A stretch of 32,077 nt of DNA from Candidatus Woesearchaeota archaeon (GCA_016180065.1 JACPBY010000007.1:31728-63804), one strand, 5' to 3'. Positions 1-8,200 are shown, counted from the stretch's first letter. Notes: generated by a model not told the origin, from the sequence alone. Program-made: numbers and translations.

Positions 1-338
1 TCAATATCTTCGCCGTAATAGTTTATGCCGTTCCTTAGCCTTCTATACCTGTCAAATTTCACATAAAGCGACTCTTCCTTGAGTATATCCCTTAAAAAAT
101 AGCCAATTGACTCGTGGTCCAGAAATTTATATCCCTGCAAATATCCGATTGCTTCACAATATTCCCTCAGCCCTTCGTAAAGCTCTCTTAATATCGATTT
201 TAGAGTAGTTTGACTTAATTGGATTATTTTGGCAGTTTCAATTGCCTGGATTGAAGACTTAAAGAGGCTTGAAGCCCTTATGCTGTTGGGCAGGACTTTC
301 TTCACTTTTCCAGCGGCCAAGCTATTTTCAAAGTTCAT
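1..338 (-). CDS. HEPN-domain protein, probable toxin of module 1 (3' end outside window)
   Basis: At least 112 residues are visible and the reading frame runs off the left edge. The start ATG overlaps the stop of the upstream nucleotidyltransferase gene in an ATGA arrangement, so the two are translationally coupled. The protein is all-helical, and its C-terminal visible part, RYRRLRNGINYYGED, closely resembles the RRLRHNINYYG segment of the HEPN protein at 19873-20286. Known: HEPN proteins paired with minimal nucleotidyltransferases act as RNases that are silenced by AMPylation from the partner. Inferred: this is the toxin of a type VII-like pair. The typical Arg and Tyr residues are visible, but the canonical histidine of RX4-6H is not clear in this subfamily, so nuclease activity is not assured. 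Confidence 0.72.
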   Translation of the reverse strand, partial: MNFENSLAAGKVKKVLPNSIRASSLFKSSIQAIETAKIIQLSQTTLKSILRELYEGLREYCEAIGYLQGYKFLDHESIGYFLRDILKEESLYVKFDRYRRLRNGINYYGEDI

Positions 339-865
339 AGAGCCTCTAATTCACCGGATAAGATAATTCCATTGCAAATGTTGTTTACCAGATTGGGGTT
401 TGATTTTTTTGCTTTATTCCATGAGTCTTTGCTAAACTTATGCAGGCTTACCTTTCTGTTCAGACTTTTTTCATATTTTTCAATTGAAAACTCTTTTTCA
501 ACATTCGATATCAGGCAAATGTCTATGTCACTCTCAGCATCATCCCTGGCGAAGGCATAGCTACCAAACAGCGCAATAACCGGCAAATCAAATGCCTTCT
601 CCAAATCCTCAACAAGCTTAGAATCTCTAATCTTTTCCAAGTTATAATAAAGCTTTAAATTTAGCGCTTTTTTTGATAAAATCAGCTTATAAAAAAGATA
701 TACTCCCTCTTTTTTTGAAGATAGCAACTCTTCTTTAACCATCTTATTAAGGTATTGCCTGACAGTCGTATGATTGATTTTCAGGATTCTGGAAAGCTCT
801 CTAATGCTAAACTTCCTGTTTGGGTCTTCAAAGAATGGCTTCAATGTGGCTAATTTCACTTCCAT
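335..865 (-). CDS. HTH-fused minimal nucleotidyltransferase, probable antitoxin of module 1
   Basis: The protein has 176 aa. Residues about 15-60 form a winged helix-turn-helix (FSIRELSRILKINHTTVRQY). A nucleotidyltransferase domain follows with G101-S102, then ten residues, then D113-I-D115, which is the GSX10DXD signature of MNT enzymes. It ends with the NGIILSGE-type tail common in archaeal MNT proteins. Known: MntA-type enzymes add AMP to a HEPN partner and neutralise it. The fused HTH suggests that the antitoxin also represses its own promoter. The start ATG lies about 25 nt downstream of a TATA box, which suggests a leaderless mRNA, and the ATG is next to an inverted repeat. Confidence 0.85.
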   Translation of the reverse strand: MEVKLATLKPFFEDPNRKFSIRELSRILKINHTTVRQYLNKMVKEELLSSKKEGVYLFYKLILSKKALNLKLYYNLEKIRDSKLVEDLEKAFDLPVIALFGSYAFARDDAESDIDICLISNVEKEFSIEKYEKSLNRKVSLHKFSKDSWNKAKKSNPNLVNNICNGIILSGELEAL

Positions 866-866
866 G

Positions 867-904
867 TGGAAAGATATGCTTCCACTCGTTTATAAATCTT
901 TCCA
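867..904. promoter_or_regulatory. Inverted repeat around the TATA box of MNT module 1
   Basis: TGGAAAGAT (867-875) and ATCTTTCCA (896-904) are perfect 9-bp arms separated by 20 nt. The minus-strand TATA element (tttata, about 890-896) lies at the inner edge of the distal arm, and the proximal arm is next to the start codon at 865. This is the position expected for an autoregulatory operator bound by the HTH antitoxin. Confidence 0.6.
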
Positions 905-975
905 TTCTGTGGGGGGCAGCTTCTTAAAAAGATCGTGCCAAAGGCGCAAGGTGGCATTTTATTCCTCATACGTTC

Positions 976-1018
976 ATAACCCTACACAATGCAAAGATTT
1001 AAATATTTGTAGGGTTAT
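976..1018. promoter_or_regulatory. Inverted repeat enclosing the TATA box of the Fic gene
   Basis: ATAACCCTACA (976-986) and TGTAGGGTTAT (1008-1018) are perfect 11-bp arms with a 21-nt spacer. The spacer contains gatttaaatatt, a good archaeal TATA box centred about 28 bp upstream of the Fic ATG at 1028. The geometry matches the repeat in the divergent MNT promoter, but the arm sequence is unrelated. Confidence 0.65.
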
Positions 1019-1027
1019 TTTTGGTCT

Positions 1028-1990
1028 ATGGTGTTTGTAAGCAGGAAGGTTATTGAGGGCAAGGCGAGGTATTACCTTGAGAAGTCTGTGCGGCTTTCTG
1101 ATGGCAGGGTAAAGAAATTCTCGGCCTACCTGAAGGGCTATGAGCCAAAAAGCGGGTTAAAAGGCCTTGACAGCTACGAGGCAGCGCTAAATGCAAAGGC
1201 ACGCGCGGAAATGCTAAAACATGCTGCCGATTTCTACACAAAGTCCGGACTTTTTAATGCGGAAGCCATCAAAAGGCTTGAGGAAGCAAAGCTGGCATAT
1301 AATGAGCTAAGAAAGAAGATAAGCAGAAAACAGCTTCAGGATGTCATAGACAGGTTTACTATTAATTTTACTTATGAATCAAACGCCATAGAAGGCAATT
1401 CCCTGACTCTAAAGGATGTGGCAATTGTCCTGCAGGAGAAAAAAGCAATCGAGGGAAAAGACCTTAGAGAAATTTACGAGGCACTGAACACCCGAGAGGC
1501 AATGCGGCTTATCTTCAGCAATAAGCTGAGAATAACCGAACATGACACCATTAAATTGCACAAGATTCTCGTGCAGAATACAGGCGTCGCTTTTGGCTAC
1601 AAAAAGCTGCCGAATTTTCTGCTAGGGCGAAATATAGAAACCACTCCACCCGAAAAGGCAGAAGCAGAGATGCGTGAACTGGTAAAGTGGTATCATGAAA
1701 ACGAAAAAATGCACCCACTTGAAAGAGCAGCAATCTTCCACGGCAGATTTGAAGGCGTACACCCTTTTGAAGATGGAAACGGCAGGGTTGGCAGGCTGTT
1801 GATCAACATGATGCTTATGAGCCACGGCTACCCTCCGCTTATCATAAGAAAGACGCACAGGACTGCTTACCTGGACTGCTTAGAGGCATTTGACAAGGGT
1901 TACAGCGACAAGCTGAAGAGATTCCTCATTGACAAATACAAAACAACTTACAAAAAATTCTTTGAAGTGTATGCCAGATATCTGAAATAA
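1028..1990 (+). CDS. Fic-domain protein (class II, autoinhibited AMP-transferase)
   Basis: The protein has 320 aa. The catalytic Fic loop HPFEDGNGRVGR begins at H245 and matches HXFX(D/E)GNGRXXR with no missing residue. An inhibitory helix motif (S/T)XXXE(G/N) is present upstream as S118-NAI-E122-G123, which places it in the class with the inhibitory helix N-terminal to the Fic core. Known: Fic proteins transfer AMP, or occasionally other groups, to target-protein hydroxyls, and the inhibitory glutamate blocks productive ATP binding. The target cannot be read from sequence. The gene is alone on its strand, has its own TATA box about 28 bp before the ATG (probably leaderless) and is divergent from toxin-antitoxin module 1. 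Confidence 0.92.
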   Translation: MVFVSRKVIEGKARYYLEKSVRLSDGRVKKFSAYLKGYEPKSGLKGLDSYEAALNAKARAEMLKHAADFYTKSGLFNAEAIKRLEEAKLAYNELRKKISRKQLQDVIDRFTINFTYESNAIEGNSLTLKDVAIVLQEKKAIEGKDLREIYEALNTREAMRLIFSNKLRITEHDTIKLHKILVQNTGVAFGYKKLPNFLLGRNIETTPPEKAEAEMRELVKWYHENEKMHPLERAAIFHGRFEGVHPFEDGNGRVGRLLINMMLMSHGYPPLIIRKTHRTAYLDCLEAFDKGYSDKLKRFLIDKYKTTYKKFFEVYARYLK

Positions 1991-2024
1991 TGCTCGGCCT
2001 GCGTACGGAAAAGGAGTTAAGCAG

Positions 2025-4025
2025 CTAAAACAAGTGGTAGCTCACAATCAGCCCTGCGGCCAGCAGCGCAATCATGTTGAGCACTTTTATCAGCGGGTTG
2101 AGGGCCGGGCCGCTTGTGTCCTTGAAGGGGTCGCCAACCGTATCTCCAACAACTGCCGCCTTGTGGGCATCAGAGCCTTTGCCGCCAAGGTTTCCGGCTT
2201 CGATAAACTTCTTCGCGTTATCCCATGCTGCGCCGCCAGTAGTCATGGTTATTGCCAGCAGCAGGCCTGTGGCTATTGCTCCTGCAAGCAGGCCGCCAAG
2301 CGCTTCAGGGCCAAGCAGGAAGCCGATAATTAAAGGGGCGGCAACTGCGATTATTCCCGGAAGCATAAGCTCCCTGATTGCGGCTTTAGTGCTTATATCA
2401 ACGCACCTTGCGTAGTCAGGCTTTGCCTTGCCGTTCATCAGCCCGGGGATTTCCCTGAATTGCCTGCGGACTTCCTCAACCATGCCTGTAGCTGCCCTGC
2501 CAACAGCCCTCATTGTAAGCGAGGAAAAAAGGAAAGGCAGCAGGCCGCCAACAAAAAGGCCAACAACAACCTTCGCATCGAAAATGTTGATGACATCAAG
2601 CTTTGTAATGTCACCGTAAGCTGCAAACAAAGACAGCGCCGCAAGGCCGGCCGAGCCAATCGCAAATCCCTTGGTAACCGCCTTGGTGGTGTTGCCAACA
2701 GCGTCAAGCGGGTCAGTTATTTTCCTTACGGACTCAGGCATCTTGCTCATCTCAGCAATCCCGCCTGCATTGTCTGTTATGGGGCCGTAGGCGTCAACCG
2801 CGACAATAATCGCGGTCATCGCAAGCATGGCGGTCGCAGCAATGGCAACCCCATAAAAGCCGCCGCCAAAAGTGAACGCGAGGAATGCCCCTGCAACTAT
2901 GGCAATTACAGGCACAAGAGTGCTTTCCATGCCCTTGGCAAGGCCCACTATTATCACTGTTGCCGGGCCGGTCCTTGCAGACTCAGCAATTTGCCTGACA
3001 GGCTTTTTATTGGCTGCCGTGTAATACTCTGTAACATAGCCAATAACGACTGTAACTGCCAGGCCGATTACAGCTGCAACAAAGTATCTGTAATGGGCGA
3101 ACATCATCTTGTTAACAATGAAGAACCCTGCTGCTGAAAGCACAGCGCTGACCATAATGCCCCTGTTGAGGGCAGGCCATATGCCTTCCGGACTTGCTGT
3201 TTTGACAAACAGGCTGCCAATGACTGAAGCAATGATTGCAACAGCTCCCAAAACAAGAGGCAGCACAAGCTCATTCATGGAGCCTGAGCCAAATGCTGTC
3301 CACGCAAGAAGCATTGCCGCAATAATTGTCACAGTGTAAGACTCGAAAAGGTCAGCAGCCATCCCAGCGCAGTCGCCAACATTATCACCAACATTGTCAG
3401 CTATCACAGCAGGGTTTCTCGGGTCATCTTCAGGAATGTTCTTCTCAACCTTGCCGACAAGGTCAGCACCGACATCAGCTCCTTTAGTGTAAATGCCTCC
3501 ACCAACCCTTGCGAAAAGGCTTATGAGACTGGCGCCGAAGCCAAAGCCTATGAGAAGATTGGGGTCTTTAAGCAGCAGGTAAAGCGCTGAAACTCCCAGC
3601 AGGCCAAGCCCGGCAACTGCAAAGCCGGTAACAGCGCCGCCAGTGAACGCAACACTAAAAGCATCTTTCAGGCTTCTTGTTGCTGCCTGAGCAGTTCTCA
3701 CATTAGCCCTGACAGACACCATCATGCCAATGTAGCCTGCGAGGGCTGAGAGAATGGCACCAAACACAAAAGCGCCGGCAAGGATGTATGACTTGAGGGC
3801 AACAGCAATCACAACAGCGAGAACTACTGTGATAACGGCAACTGTCCTGTACTGCCTGTTAAGGTAAGCAACAGCGCCCTCCCTGATGGCTGAGGCAATC
3901 TGCCGCATGGCCTCATTGCCAGAGTCCTGCCTGAGAACCTTCAGAGCGGACAAAAGAGCAAACAGGAGCGCGACAATGCTGCCGCCAAAAGCGAGAACGT
4001 ATAGCACTGACACATCAACAGCCAT
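2025..4025 (-). CDS. hppA: Membrane-bound proton-translocating pyrophosphatase, K+-independent type
   Basis: The protein has 666 aa and about 15-16 membrane helices. It couples hydrolysis of cytoplasmic pyrophosphate to ion pumping across the membrane. Visible motifs are the substrate signature [20 protein letters not shown], then [19 protein letters not shown], and the C-terminal [17 protein letters not shown]. The ionic selector reads GNTTKAVT. Lysine at this place marks the K+-independent, H+-pumping branch, whereas K+-dependent enzymes have GNTTAA. An upstream in-frame ATG exists at 4031, but GAGGTGG at 4033-4039 sits 2 nt from it and 8 nt from the ATG at 4025, so 4025 is preferred. A TATA-like ctttaaataag lies at about 4070-4080. 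Confidence 0.97.
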   Translation of the reverse strand: MAVDVSVLYVLAFGGSIVALLFALLSALKVLRQDSGNEAMRQIASAIREGAVAYLNRQYRTVAVITVVLAVVIAVALKSYILAGAFVFGAILSALAGYIGMMVSVRANVRTAQAATRSLKDAFSVAFTGGAVTGFAVAGLGLLGVSALYLLLKDPNLLIGFGFGASLISLFARVGGGIYTKGADVGADLVGKVEKNIPEDDPRNPAVIADNVGDNVGDCAGMAADLFESYTVTIIAAMLLAWTAFGSGSMNELVLPLVLGAVAIIASVIGSLFVKTASPEGIWPALNRGIMVSAVLSAAGFFIVNKMMFAHYRYFVAAVIGLAVTVVIGYVTEYYTAANKKPVRQIAESARTGPATVIIVGLAKGMESTLVPVIAIVAGAFLAFTFGGGFYGVAIAATAMLAMTAIIVAVDAYGPITDNAGGIAEMSKMPESVRKITDPLDAVGNTTKAVTKGFAIGSAGLAALSLFAAYGDITKLDVINIFDAKVVVGLFVGGLLPFLFSSLTMRAVGRAATGMVEEVRRQFREIPGLMNGKAKPDYARCVDISTKAAIRELMLPGIIAVAAPLIIGFLLGPEALGGLLAGAIATGLLLAITMTTGGAAWDNAKKFIEAGNLGGKGSDAHKAAVVGDTVGDPFKDTSGPALNPLIKVLNMIALLAAGLIVSYHLF

Positions 4026-4069
4026 TCCCATGCCACCTCACAACAATGCCAGGAAGCAGCCAGAACGGC

Positions 4070-4101
4070 TTATTTAAAGGTTTCTGCGATAGATTTAAAT
4101 A
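4070..4101. promoter_or_regulatory. Divergent promoters of hppA (-) and the AbrB-type gene (+)
   Basis: Two TATA-like elements sit back to back: cttatttaaagg at about 4070-4081, read on the minus strand for hppA, and gatttaaatag at 4091-4101, read on the plus strand for the gene at 4137. Placement relative to the starts fits archaeal promoters. Confidence 0.5.
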
Positions 4102-4124
4102 GTTTAATAGTTAAACTGTTTAAC
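4102..4124. promoter_or_regulatory. Overlapping palindromic operator upstream of the AbrB-type antitoxin
   Basis: Two palindromes overlap. GTTTAA (4102-4107) pairs with TTAAAC (4111-4116), and GTTAAAC (4110-4116) pairs with GTTTAAC (4118-4124) across a single T. The array lies between the TATA box and the ribosome binding site AGGTGAT (4125-4131), the expected place for autorepression by a VapB-type protein. Confidence 0.6.
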
Positions 4125-4136
4125 AGGTGATGAAAA

Positions 4137-4400
4137 GTGGAAGGAGAACTGGTAAAGATGTCCCCGAAAGGGCAGTTGGTAGTGCCAAGAGAAATACGGG
4201 CAAAAGAGAAGTTTAAGCCTACTGACAGGTTCGTGGCATTCGGCGTTAAAGGCGGTGTTTTGTTTAAACGGGTAAATATCCCTGATGTAAAAGCGGAATT
4301 TGAATCGTTAGCGCAAGAGATAGCTGAACATTTTAAAGAGAAGAAAGTTGAAGAAAAAGACGTAGAAGAGTCCATCAAATGGGCAAGACGAAAGCAATAA
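4137..4400 (+). CDS. AbrB/SpoVT-fold DNA-binding protein (VapB-type antitoxin)
   Basis: The protein has 87 aa. The N-terminal half carries the swapped-hairpin signature (KMSPKGQLVVPREIRAKEKFKPTDRFVAF). The C-terminal half is a charged helix (about residues 50-87), as in antitoxins that wrap a PIN toxin. Start is GTG, chosen because AGGTGAT ends 5 nt upstream; an ATG at 4130 lies in another frame. It overlaps the following truncated PIN reading frame by 22 bp. With the toxin broken, this is effectively an orphan antitoxin or a stand-alone regulator. Confidence 0.82.
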   Translation: MEGELVKMSPKGQLVVPREIRAKEKFKPTDRFVAFGVKGGVLFKRVNIPDVKAEFESLAQEIAEHFKEKKVEEKDVEESIKWARRKQ

Positions 4401-4558
4401 AGCTGGTTCTTGACACCAACACTTTTGTTTCAGCTTTCTTTTGGGAGGGCAATGAAGCTGAACTATTGAAAAGAATAGAGCGTAGTCAAAGCAGTGACAT
4501 CAATTTCTTCATGAACTCGCTGCCTTTCATGGTGCCAAAGCCGCCGCTCTGGCAGTAG
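4379..4558 (+). pseudogene. VapC-type PIN-domain toxin, truncated into the apgM 3' end
   Basis: The frame encodes 59 aa, whereas PIN toxins usually have about 130. The start is normal: KLVLDTNTFVSAFF holds the first PIN aspartate and strand, followed by a helix (EAELLKRIERS). From about 4480 the reading frame continues only as antisense of the last codons of apgM, whose stop is at 4486, and it ends at 4558. The remaining acidic residues of a PIN active site are missing. I read this as a toxin gene cut by a deletion or rearrangement that joined it to apgM. Confidence 0.7.
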
Positions 4559-5745
4559 CTCTCGCCAAATCGCTCAACAAAGTCTGCCTTTACTTTGCCG
4601 CCGCTGATAATAAACGGAACCGGGTCTTCGGAATGGCCTTTCATCTCGCAAGGGGTTGCATGGTCTGCGGTAACGGCAATAACCGTGTTTGCCATGCTGA
4701 TTTTTTGCAGCAAAGGCTGGAAGAAGAACTTGTCAATTTCCTCAATGCACTGCTTTTTTCCATTGTAATCGCCGTCATGCCCGAAGATGTCAGGGCCCTT
4801 GATGTGGATGTAAAGGCAGTCAAACTTTTTCAATGACGCGAGTGCTTTTTCAACCCGGATTTTATAATCTGCTGCGGCAAATGTTGGCAGCGGCAAACGA
4901 ATAAGGCTCATGCCAGCAAGCCCGCCAATTCCTATTTCAAGAGGCATATCAGCAAGCAAAGCCCATTTTTTGCCGTATCTCCCTGAAAGGCTGAAAAGCG
5001 GAGGAAGGCGATTGCCGGCGTCGCGGCAGATTATGATGTTGGCGGGAAGAAGGCCTTTTTTTGTGCGGCGGGAATTAACAGGGTGTTTCTTCATAACTCC
5101 AAACACCTTTGCAGTGAACTCATTAACAAGTTCGGCAGCCCTTTTTGCTGCCGCTGTTGAGCCGAGAGGAACAGCCTGCCTGACTTTCTTCTCAAAGCTG
5201 CCAAGGGCATGAGGAATGCCATTGCGGATTTCGTAAGCAGGGTCTGTGTTTGTGATATTGGCTGAGAGCTTTTTCTTGTCTTTAATCACCAGCACCCCCC
5301 GGTGGGCAACAGAGGCGTAGAATTTGAAAGCGGCTTTTGACAGCCTGACCTTTTTGTTGACTGCTGCCGCCAACGCCGCTGCTTCCCTGCTGGTGAGCGT
5401 TCTACCTGCCCGCCTATCAAGCAAAATTGTGCCGTCAGATGTTGTTGCAAAGTTACACCGCAGGGCCAGCATACCCTCCTTAAAATTTGCACCTGTGCCA
5501 ACTGCCTCAAGAGGACCCCTGCCGGTGTAATACTTGAGGGGGTCATAACCGAGCAGGGCGAGGACAGCAGCGTCAGACTCAGGAGCAACACCCTCAATAA
5601 CTCTAAGCATCCCGCCGCTGCCCCTTGAGGCAAGGCTGTCCAAAGCAGGTGTTGCTGAAGCTTCAAGCGGGGTCTTTCCGCCAAAATCAGAAACAGGCCT
5701 GTCGGCAAGGCCGTCCAGGACAACAAAGATGAGTTTAGACACCAT
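4486..5745 (-). CDS. apgM: 2,3-bisphosphoglycerate-independent phosphoglycerate mutase, archaeal type
   Basis: The protein has 419 aa and belongs to the alkaline-phosphatase superfamily. It interconverts 3- and 2-phosphoglycerate, the step before enolase, in the cytoplasm. Visible family features are LIFVVLDGLADRPV at the N-terminus with the first metal aspartate, PESDAAVLALLGYDP with the catalytic serine, HIKGPDIFGHDGD, and ADHATPCEMKGHSEDPVP with the metal-binding Asp/His residues. An ATG exists ten codons upstream, but MVSKLIF at 5745 is preferred because it begins the first strand of the fold. It overlaps the end of enolase by 11 bp, and GGAGG lies upstream inside the enolase gene. The two genes form one glycolytic operon. 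Confidence 0.95.
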   Translation of the reverse strand: MVSKLIFVVLDGLADRPVSDFGGKTPLEASATPALDSLASRGSGGMLRVIEGVAPESDAAVLALLGYDPLKYYTGRGPLEAVGTGANFKEGMLALRCNFATTSDGTILLDRRAGRTLTSREAAALAAAVNKKVRLSKAAFKFYASVAHRGVLVIKDKKKLSANITNTDPAYEIRNGIPHALGSFEKKVRQAVPLGSTAAAKRAAELVNEFTAKVFGVMKKHPVNSRRTKKGLLPANIIICRDAGNRLPPLFSLSGRYGKKWALLADMPLEIGIGGLAGMSLIRLPLPTFAAADYKIRVEKALASLKKFDCLYIHIKGPDIFGHDGDYNGKKQCIEEIDKFFFQPLLQKISMANTVIAVTADHATPCEMKGHSEDPVPFIISGGKVKADFVERFGESYCQSGGFGTMKGSEFMKKLMSLL

Positions 5746-7054
5746 ACCTGCTTTTCCCTCCAAGCTCCTCCTCAATCCTCAGCAGGCGGTTGTATTTTGC
5801 AGTCCTTTCTGAACGTGCAGGAGCTCCTGACTTCAGCTGGCCGCAGCCCAATGCAACAGCCAGGTCTGCTATGAAAGCGTCTTCTGTCTCTCCAGACCGG
5901 TGAGAGACCATAACCCGCCAACCATTGCCCGTTGCGAGCCGTGCAGCAGCAACCGCCTCTGTGAGAGTGCCTATCTGGTTCACTTTCAAAAGAAGGCAGT
6001 TGCAGGAGGATTTTTTTATTGCTTCCCTGATGCGGCTGACATTTGTAACAAGCAAATCATCTCCGACGACCTGCACGTTCATCATAGCCAGCTTCTTTGT
6101 AAGCTCGGCAAAAGATGCGAAGGATTCCTGCTCAAACGGGTCTTCAACTGATATAAGGGGAAACTCCTTGGCAAGCTTCACATAATAATCGACCATCTCC
6201 AGAGGTGTCAGCAGTTTTCCTGCATGGGCTTCATACTTCCTTTCCTTGTTGCTGTAAAATTCAGATGCTGCAGCATCAATCGCAAACTGAACTTTCCCTG
6301 TGTAGCCTGTTGAAGCGACTGCTGACTCAAGTATTGATAATGCCTCATGGGCTGTTGAAAGCTGCGGGGCAAAGCCGCCCTCATCGCCGACGTTAACAGC
6401 TGATTTACCAAATCTACTCTGCAGCAGGGATTTTAGCTCATGATAAACCTCTGAGACAGCTGTCATGGCTTCCCGGAAGGAATTGAATCCTGAGGGCACA
6501 ACCATGAACTCCTGAAGCTTAAGGTTGGAGCCTGCGTGTTTGCCCCCATTGATGATATTGCAGAAAGGAACCGGCAGAATAAACCTGCTGCTTTTGCTGC
6601 GGGGTGGATGCTTCTTAGTTTCAGCTGCTGAAGATGCGATAACGTTATCAGCAAGGTATGAGTACAGCGGCTTCTTCGATGCAACAGCTGCAGCCCTGGC
6701 TGCTGCCAAGCTCACCGCAAGGATGGCATTTGCGCCGAGAAGGGACTTGCTTGCAGAGCCATCAAGCCCGATGAGAAGCTCGTCAAGCCTTTTCTGGCTT
6801 CTGCAGTCAAAGCCGGAAAGCTTCTTCGAAATTACGGAGTTGATGTTATCAACTGCCGCCAAAACGCCAAGGCCGTGAAACCTCCTGCCGCCATCGCGAA
6901 GCTCATGCGCCTCATGCTTCCCGGTTGAAGCGCCCGATGGGACAGCAGACCTGCCGATAACGCCGCCATGCAGGATGACATCGCACTCAACAGTAGGGTT
7001 ACCACGCGAGTCAAGAATCTCGCGGGCGAGCGCCTTTTTAATGCGGAAGGACAT
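5735..7054 (-). CDS. eno: Enolase (phosphopyruvate hydratase)
   Basis: The protein has 439 aa. It dehydrates 2-phosphoglycerate to phosphoenolpyruvate. All catalytic landmarks are present: SGASTGKHEA (40-49), DEGG with E225, metal ligands D260, E304 (SVEDPF) and D332 (VGDDL), base K357 (LKVNQIGT), SHRSGETED (384-392) and K408. A stretch of about 20 residues (roughly 137-156, rich in Ala, Lys and Ser) before the LPVPFCNIINGG motif is longer than in typical enolases and is probably a surface loop. A TATA box (cttataaac read on the minus strand, about 7078-7087) lies roughly 28 bp before the ATG. Confidence 0.97.
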   Translation of the reverse strand: MSFRIKKALAREILDSRGNPTVECDVILHGGVIGRSAVPSGASTGKHEAHELRDGGRRFHGLGVLAAVDNINSVISKKLSGFDCRSQKRLDELLIGLDGSASKSLLGANAILAVSLAAARAAAVASKKPLYSYLADNVIASSAAETKKHPPRSKSSRFILPVPFCNIINGGKHAGSNLKLQEFMVVPSGFNSFREAMTAVSEVYHELKSLLQSRFGKSAVNVGDEGGFAPQLSTAHEALSILESAVASTGYTGKVQFAIDAAASEFYSNKERKYEAHAGKLLTPLEMVDYYVKLAKEFPLISVEDPFEQESFASFAELTKKLAMMNVQVVGDDLLVTNVSRIREAIKKSSCNCLLLKVNQIGTLTEAVAAARLATGNGWRVMVSHRSGETEDAFIADLAVALGCGQLKSGAPARSERTAKYNRLLRIEEELGGKSRYGV

Positions 7055-7107
7055 AATGCTGACTGCGCCAGAAAGGGTTTATAAGTTTTTGTGTTAGTCT
7101 ATCCCCG

Positions 7108-7140
7108 GGCTGCTTTTTCAAGCACACTCTCAAAGCAGCC
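7108..7140. repeat. Perfect inverted repeat between PAC2 and the enolase promoter
   Basis: GGCTGCTTT (7108-7116) and AAAGCAGCC (7132-7140) are perfect 9-bp arms with a 15-nt spacer. The repeat lies about 90 nt past the PAC2 stop and 20-25 nt upstream of the enolase TATA box, so it may be a 3' hairpin of the upstream operon or an operator for the glycolytic operon. Confidence 0.5.
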
Positions 7141-7227
7141 TCTGCCACTGCTGAAAAAAGAAGCCTGATATTTCACAAACGCTGCGTCCGGATGGCACAC
7201 AAACGTCAAGTGCCGCAATCACAACAA

Positions 7228-8022
7228 TCACCCGATATAGTTCACGTCCTGGCCTGCCTTTGGCCTGGCAACGCCGCGGAGTGCTTTGGGCATCTCTCCA
7301 TCTCCAGCCCTTTCGGCAGCTTCGGCTTCCATCTCCTTTATCTCCTTATCAAGCTCCTTGACGTTAATGCCCAATGCAAGCTTGTCATTCAGCACAGAGA
7401 CAACTTCCCTTGCCCCCCTGATGCCAAGGTACATCGGGTGGGAGAATGTTTCTGCAAGGAACGAAACAGCGGGAATGCCTTTCCTTTTTGAAAGGCCGAG
7501 AAGCACGCCAGTAACGCCTATTATTGGGCCAACAACGCCGTAAAGCTTTGGCTCGACAGTTACAGACTTGTAGCTCTCAATTATGCTTTTTGAAGTGCCT
7601 GTACAGTAAACCTTTGGCTTTTTTGGAACGCCCGGAAGGCCTATGCCGCCAATAGTGATAACCTGGGCGCCGCCAAGCCTGGCAAAACAGCCGAGAACAG
7701 CATCTGAAAAGGAATAGCATGCCTCCTCGTTTATTGGCTGCACATCCCCTGCAAGGAACACAAGGTCGGGCCTTCTGCCAGAGCCCTTCTTGAAATACAT
7801 TGATATCATGGGCAGCTCGACCAGGTTCTCCTCAGTGACAAACACGGAATGCGGAAGGCTGTATGAGAAAAACTCGTAAAGCTTTTCCGCTCCCAGCTCC
7901 TCAACCATAAAGTCAACAGCGACCTTGCCGACGTTCCCAATGCCGGGAAGGCCTGCAATCAGAACAGGCTTTGCGAGCCTTGGCACTGTTTTTGTGATTT
8001 GCTTAATATCCCATTCCGGCAT
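7228..8022 (-). CDS. PAC2-family protein (proteasome assembly chaperone-like, ATP-grasp-independent)
   Basis: The protein has 264 aa. KPVLIAGLPGIGNVGKVAVDFMVEELGA near the N-terminus and the ITIGGIGLPG and GVVGPIIGVTGVLLGL segments are typical of archaeal PAC2 (PbaA/PbaB-like) proteins, which help assemble the 20S proteasome alpha ring. The C-terminal ~40 residues form a charged helix. The start at 8022 is one base past the Nop10 stop. A longer in-frame extension to 8169 would overlap most of nop10 and is rejected. Position after Nop10 is the conserved archaeal order. Confidence 0.88.
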   Translation of the reverse strand: MPEWDIKQITKTVPRLAKPVLIAGLPGIGNVGKVAVDFMVEELGAEKLYEFFSYSLPHSVFVTEENLVELPMISMYFKKGSGRRPDLVFLAGDVQPINEEACYSFSDAVLGCFARLGGAQVITIGGIGLPGVPKKPKVYCTGTSKSIIESYKSVTVEPKLYGVVGPIIGVTGVLLGLSKRKGIPAVSFLAETFSHPMYLGIRGAREVVSVLNDKLALGINVKELDKEIKEMEAEAAERAGDGEMPKALRGVARPKAGQDVNYIG

Positions 8023-8023
8023 T

Positions 8024-8200
8024 TCATAACCACCCCTTAGCCCTGAGCTGCTCTTCCTTGGCTTTTCTCCTGTAAGCTGCATAATGGTCTTCCGGGCTGT
8101 ATTTTGCCGGCTTCGGAACAACGGCCTGAAAAGAGCATTTCCCGCAGCGCTCCATGAGAGTGTAGGCACTGCAGCCCTGGCAACGGCGAATTTGCTTCAT
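8024..8200 (-). CDS. nop10: Nop10, H/ACA ribonucleoprotein subunit
   Basis: The protein has 58 aa: MKQIRRCQGCSAYTLMERC, then GKCSFQAVVPKPAKYSPEDH. Two zinc-ribbon CXXC pairs are visible (CQGC and CGKC), followed by the conserved proline-rich PKPAKYSPED segment and a basic C-terminal helix. It is a core subunit of box H/ACA RNPs that guide pseudouridylation of rRNA. Its ATG overlaps the aIF2-alpha stop (ATGA), and its stop is one base before the PAC2 ATG. Confidence 0.95.
   Translation of the reverse strand: MKQIRRCQGCSAYTLMERCGKCSFQAVVPKPAKYSPEDHYAAYRRKAKEEQLRAKGWL

Noticed and set aside
2460-3137. 225-aa open frame on the plus strand
   Set aside because: It lies wholly antisense to hppA, has low-quality Arg/Cys/Asn-rich composition and no promoter; hppA motifs on the other strand are unambiguous.
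8023-8169. N-terminal extension of the PAC2 frame to 8169
   Set aside because: It overlaps nearly all of nop10 in another frame; the ATG at 8022 gives the family N-terminus and a 1-nt gap to the nop10 stop.
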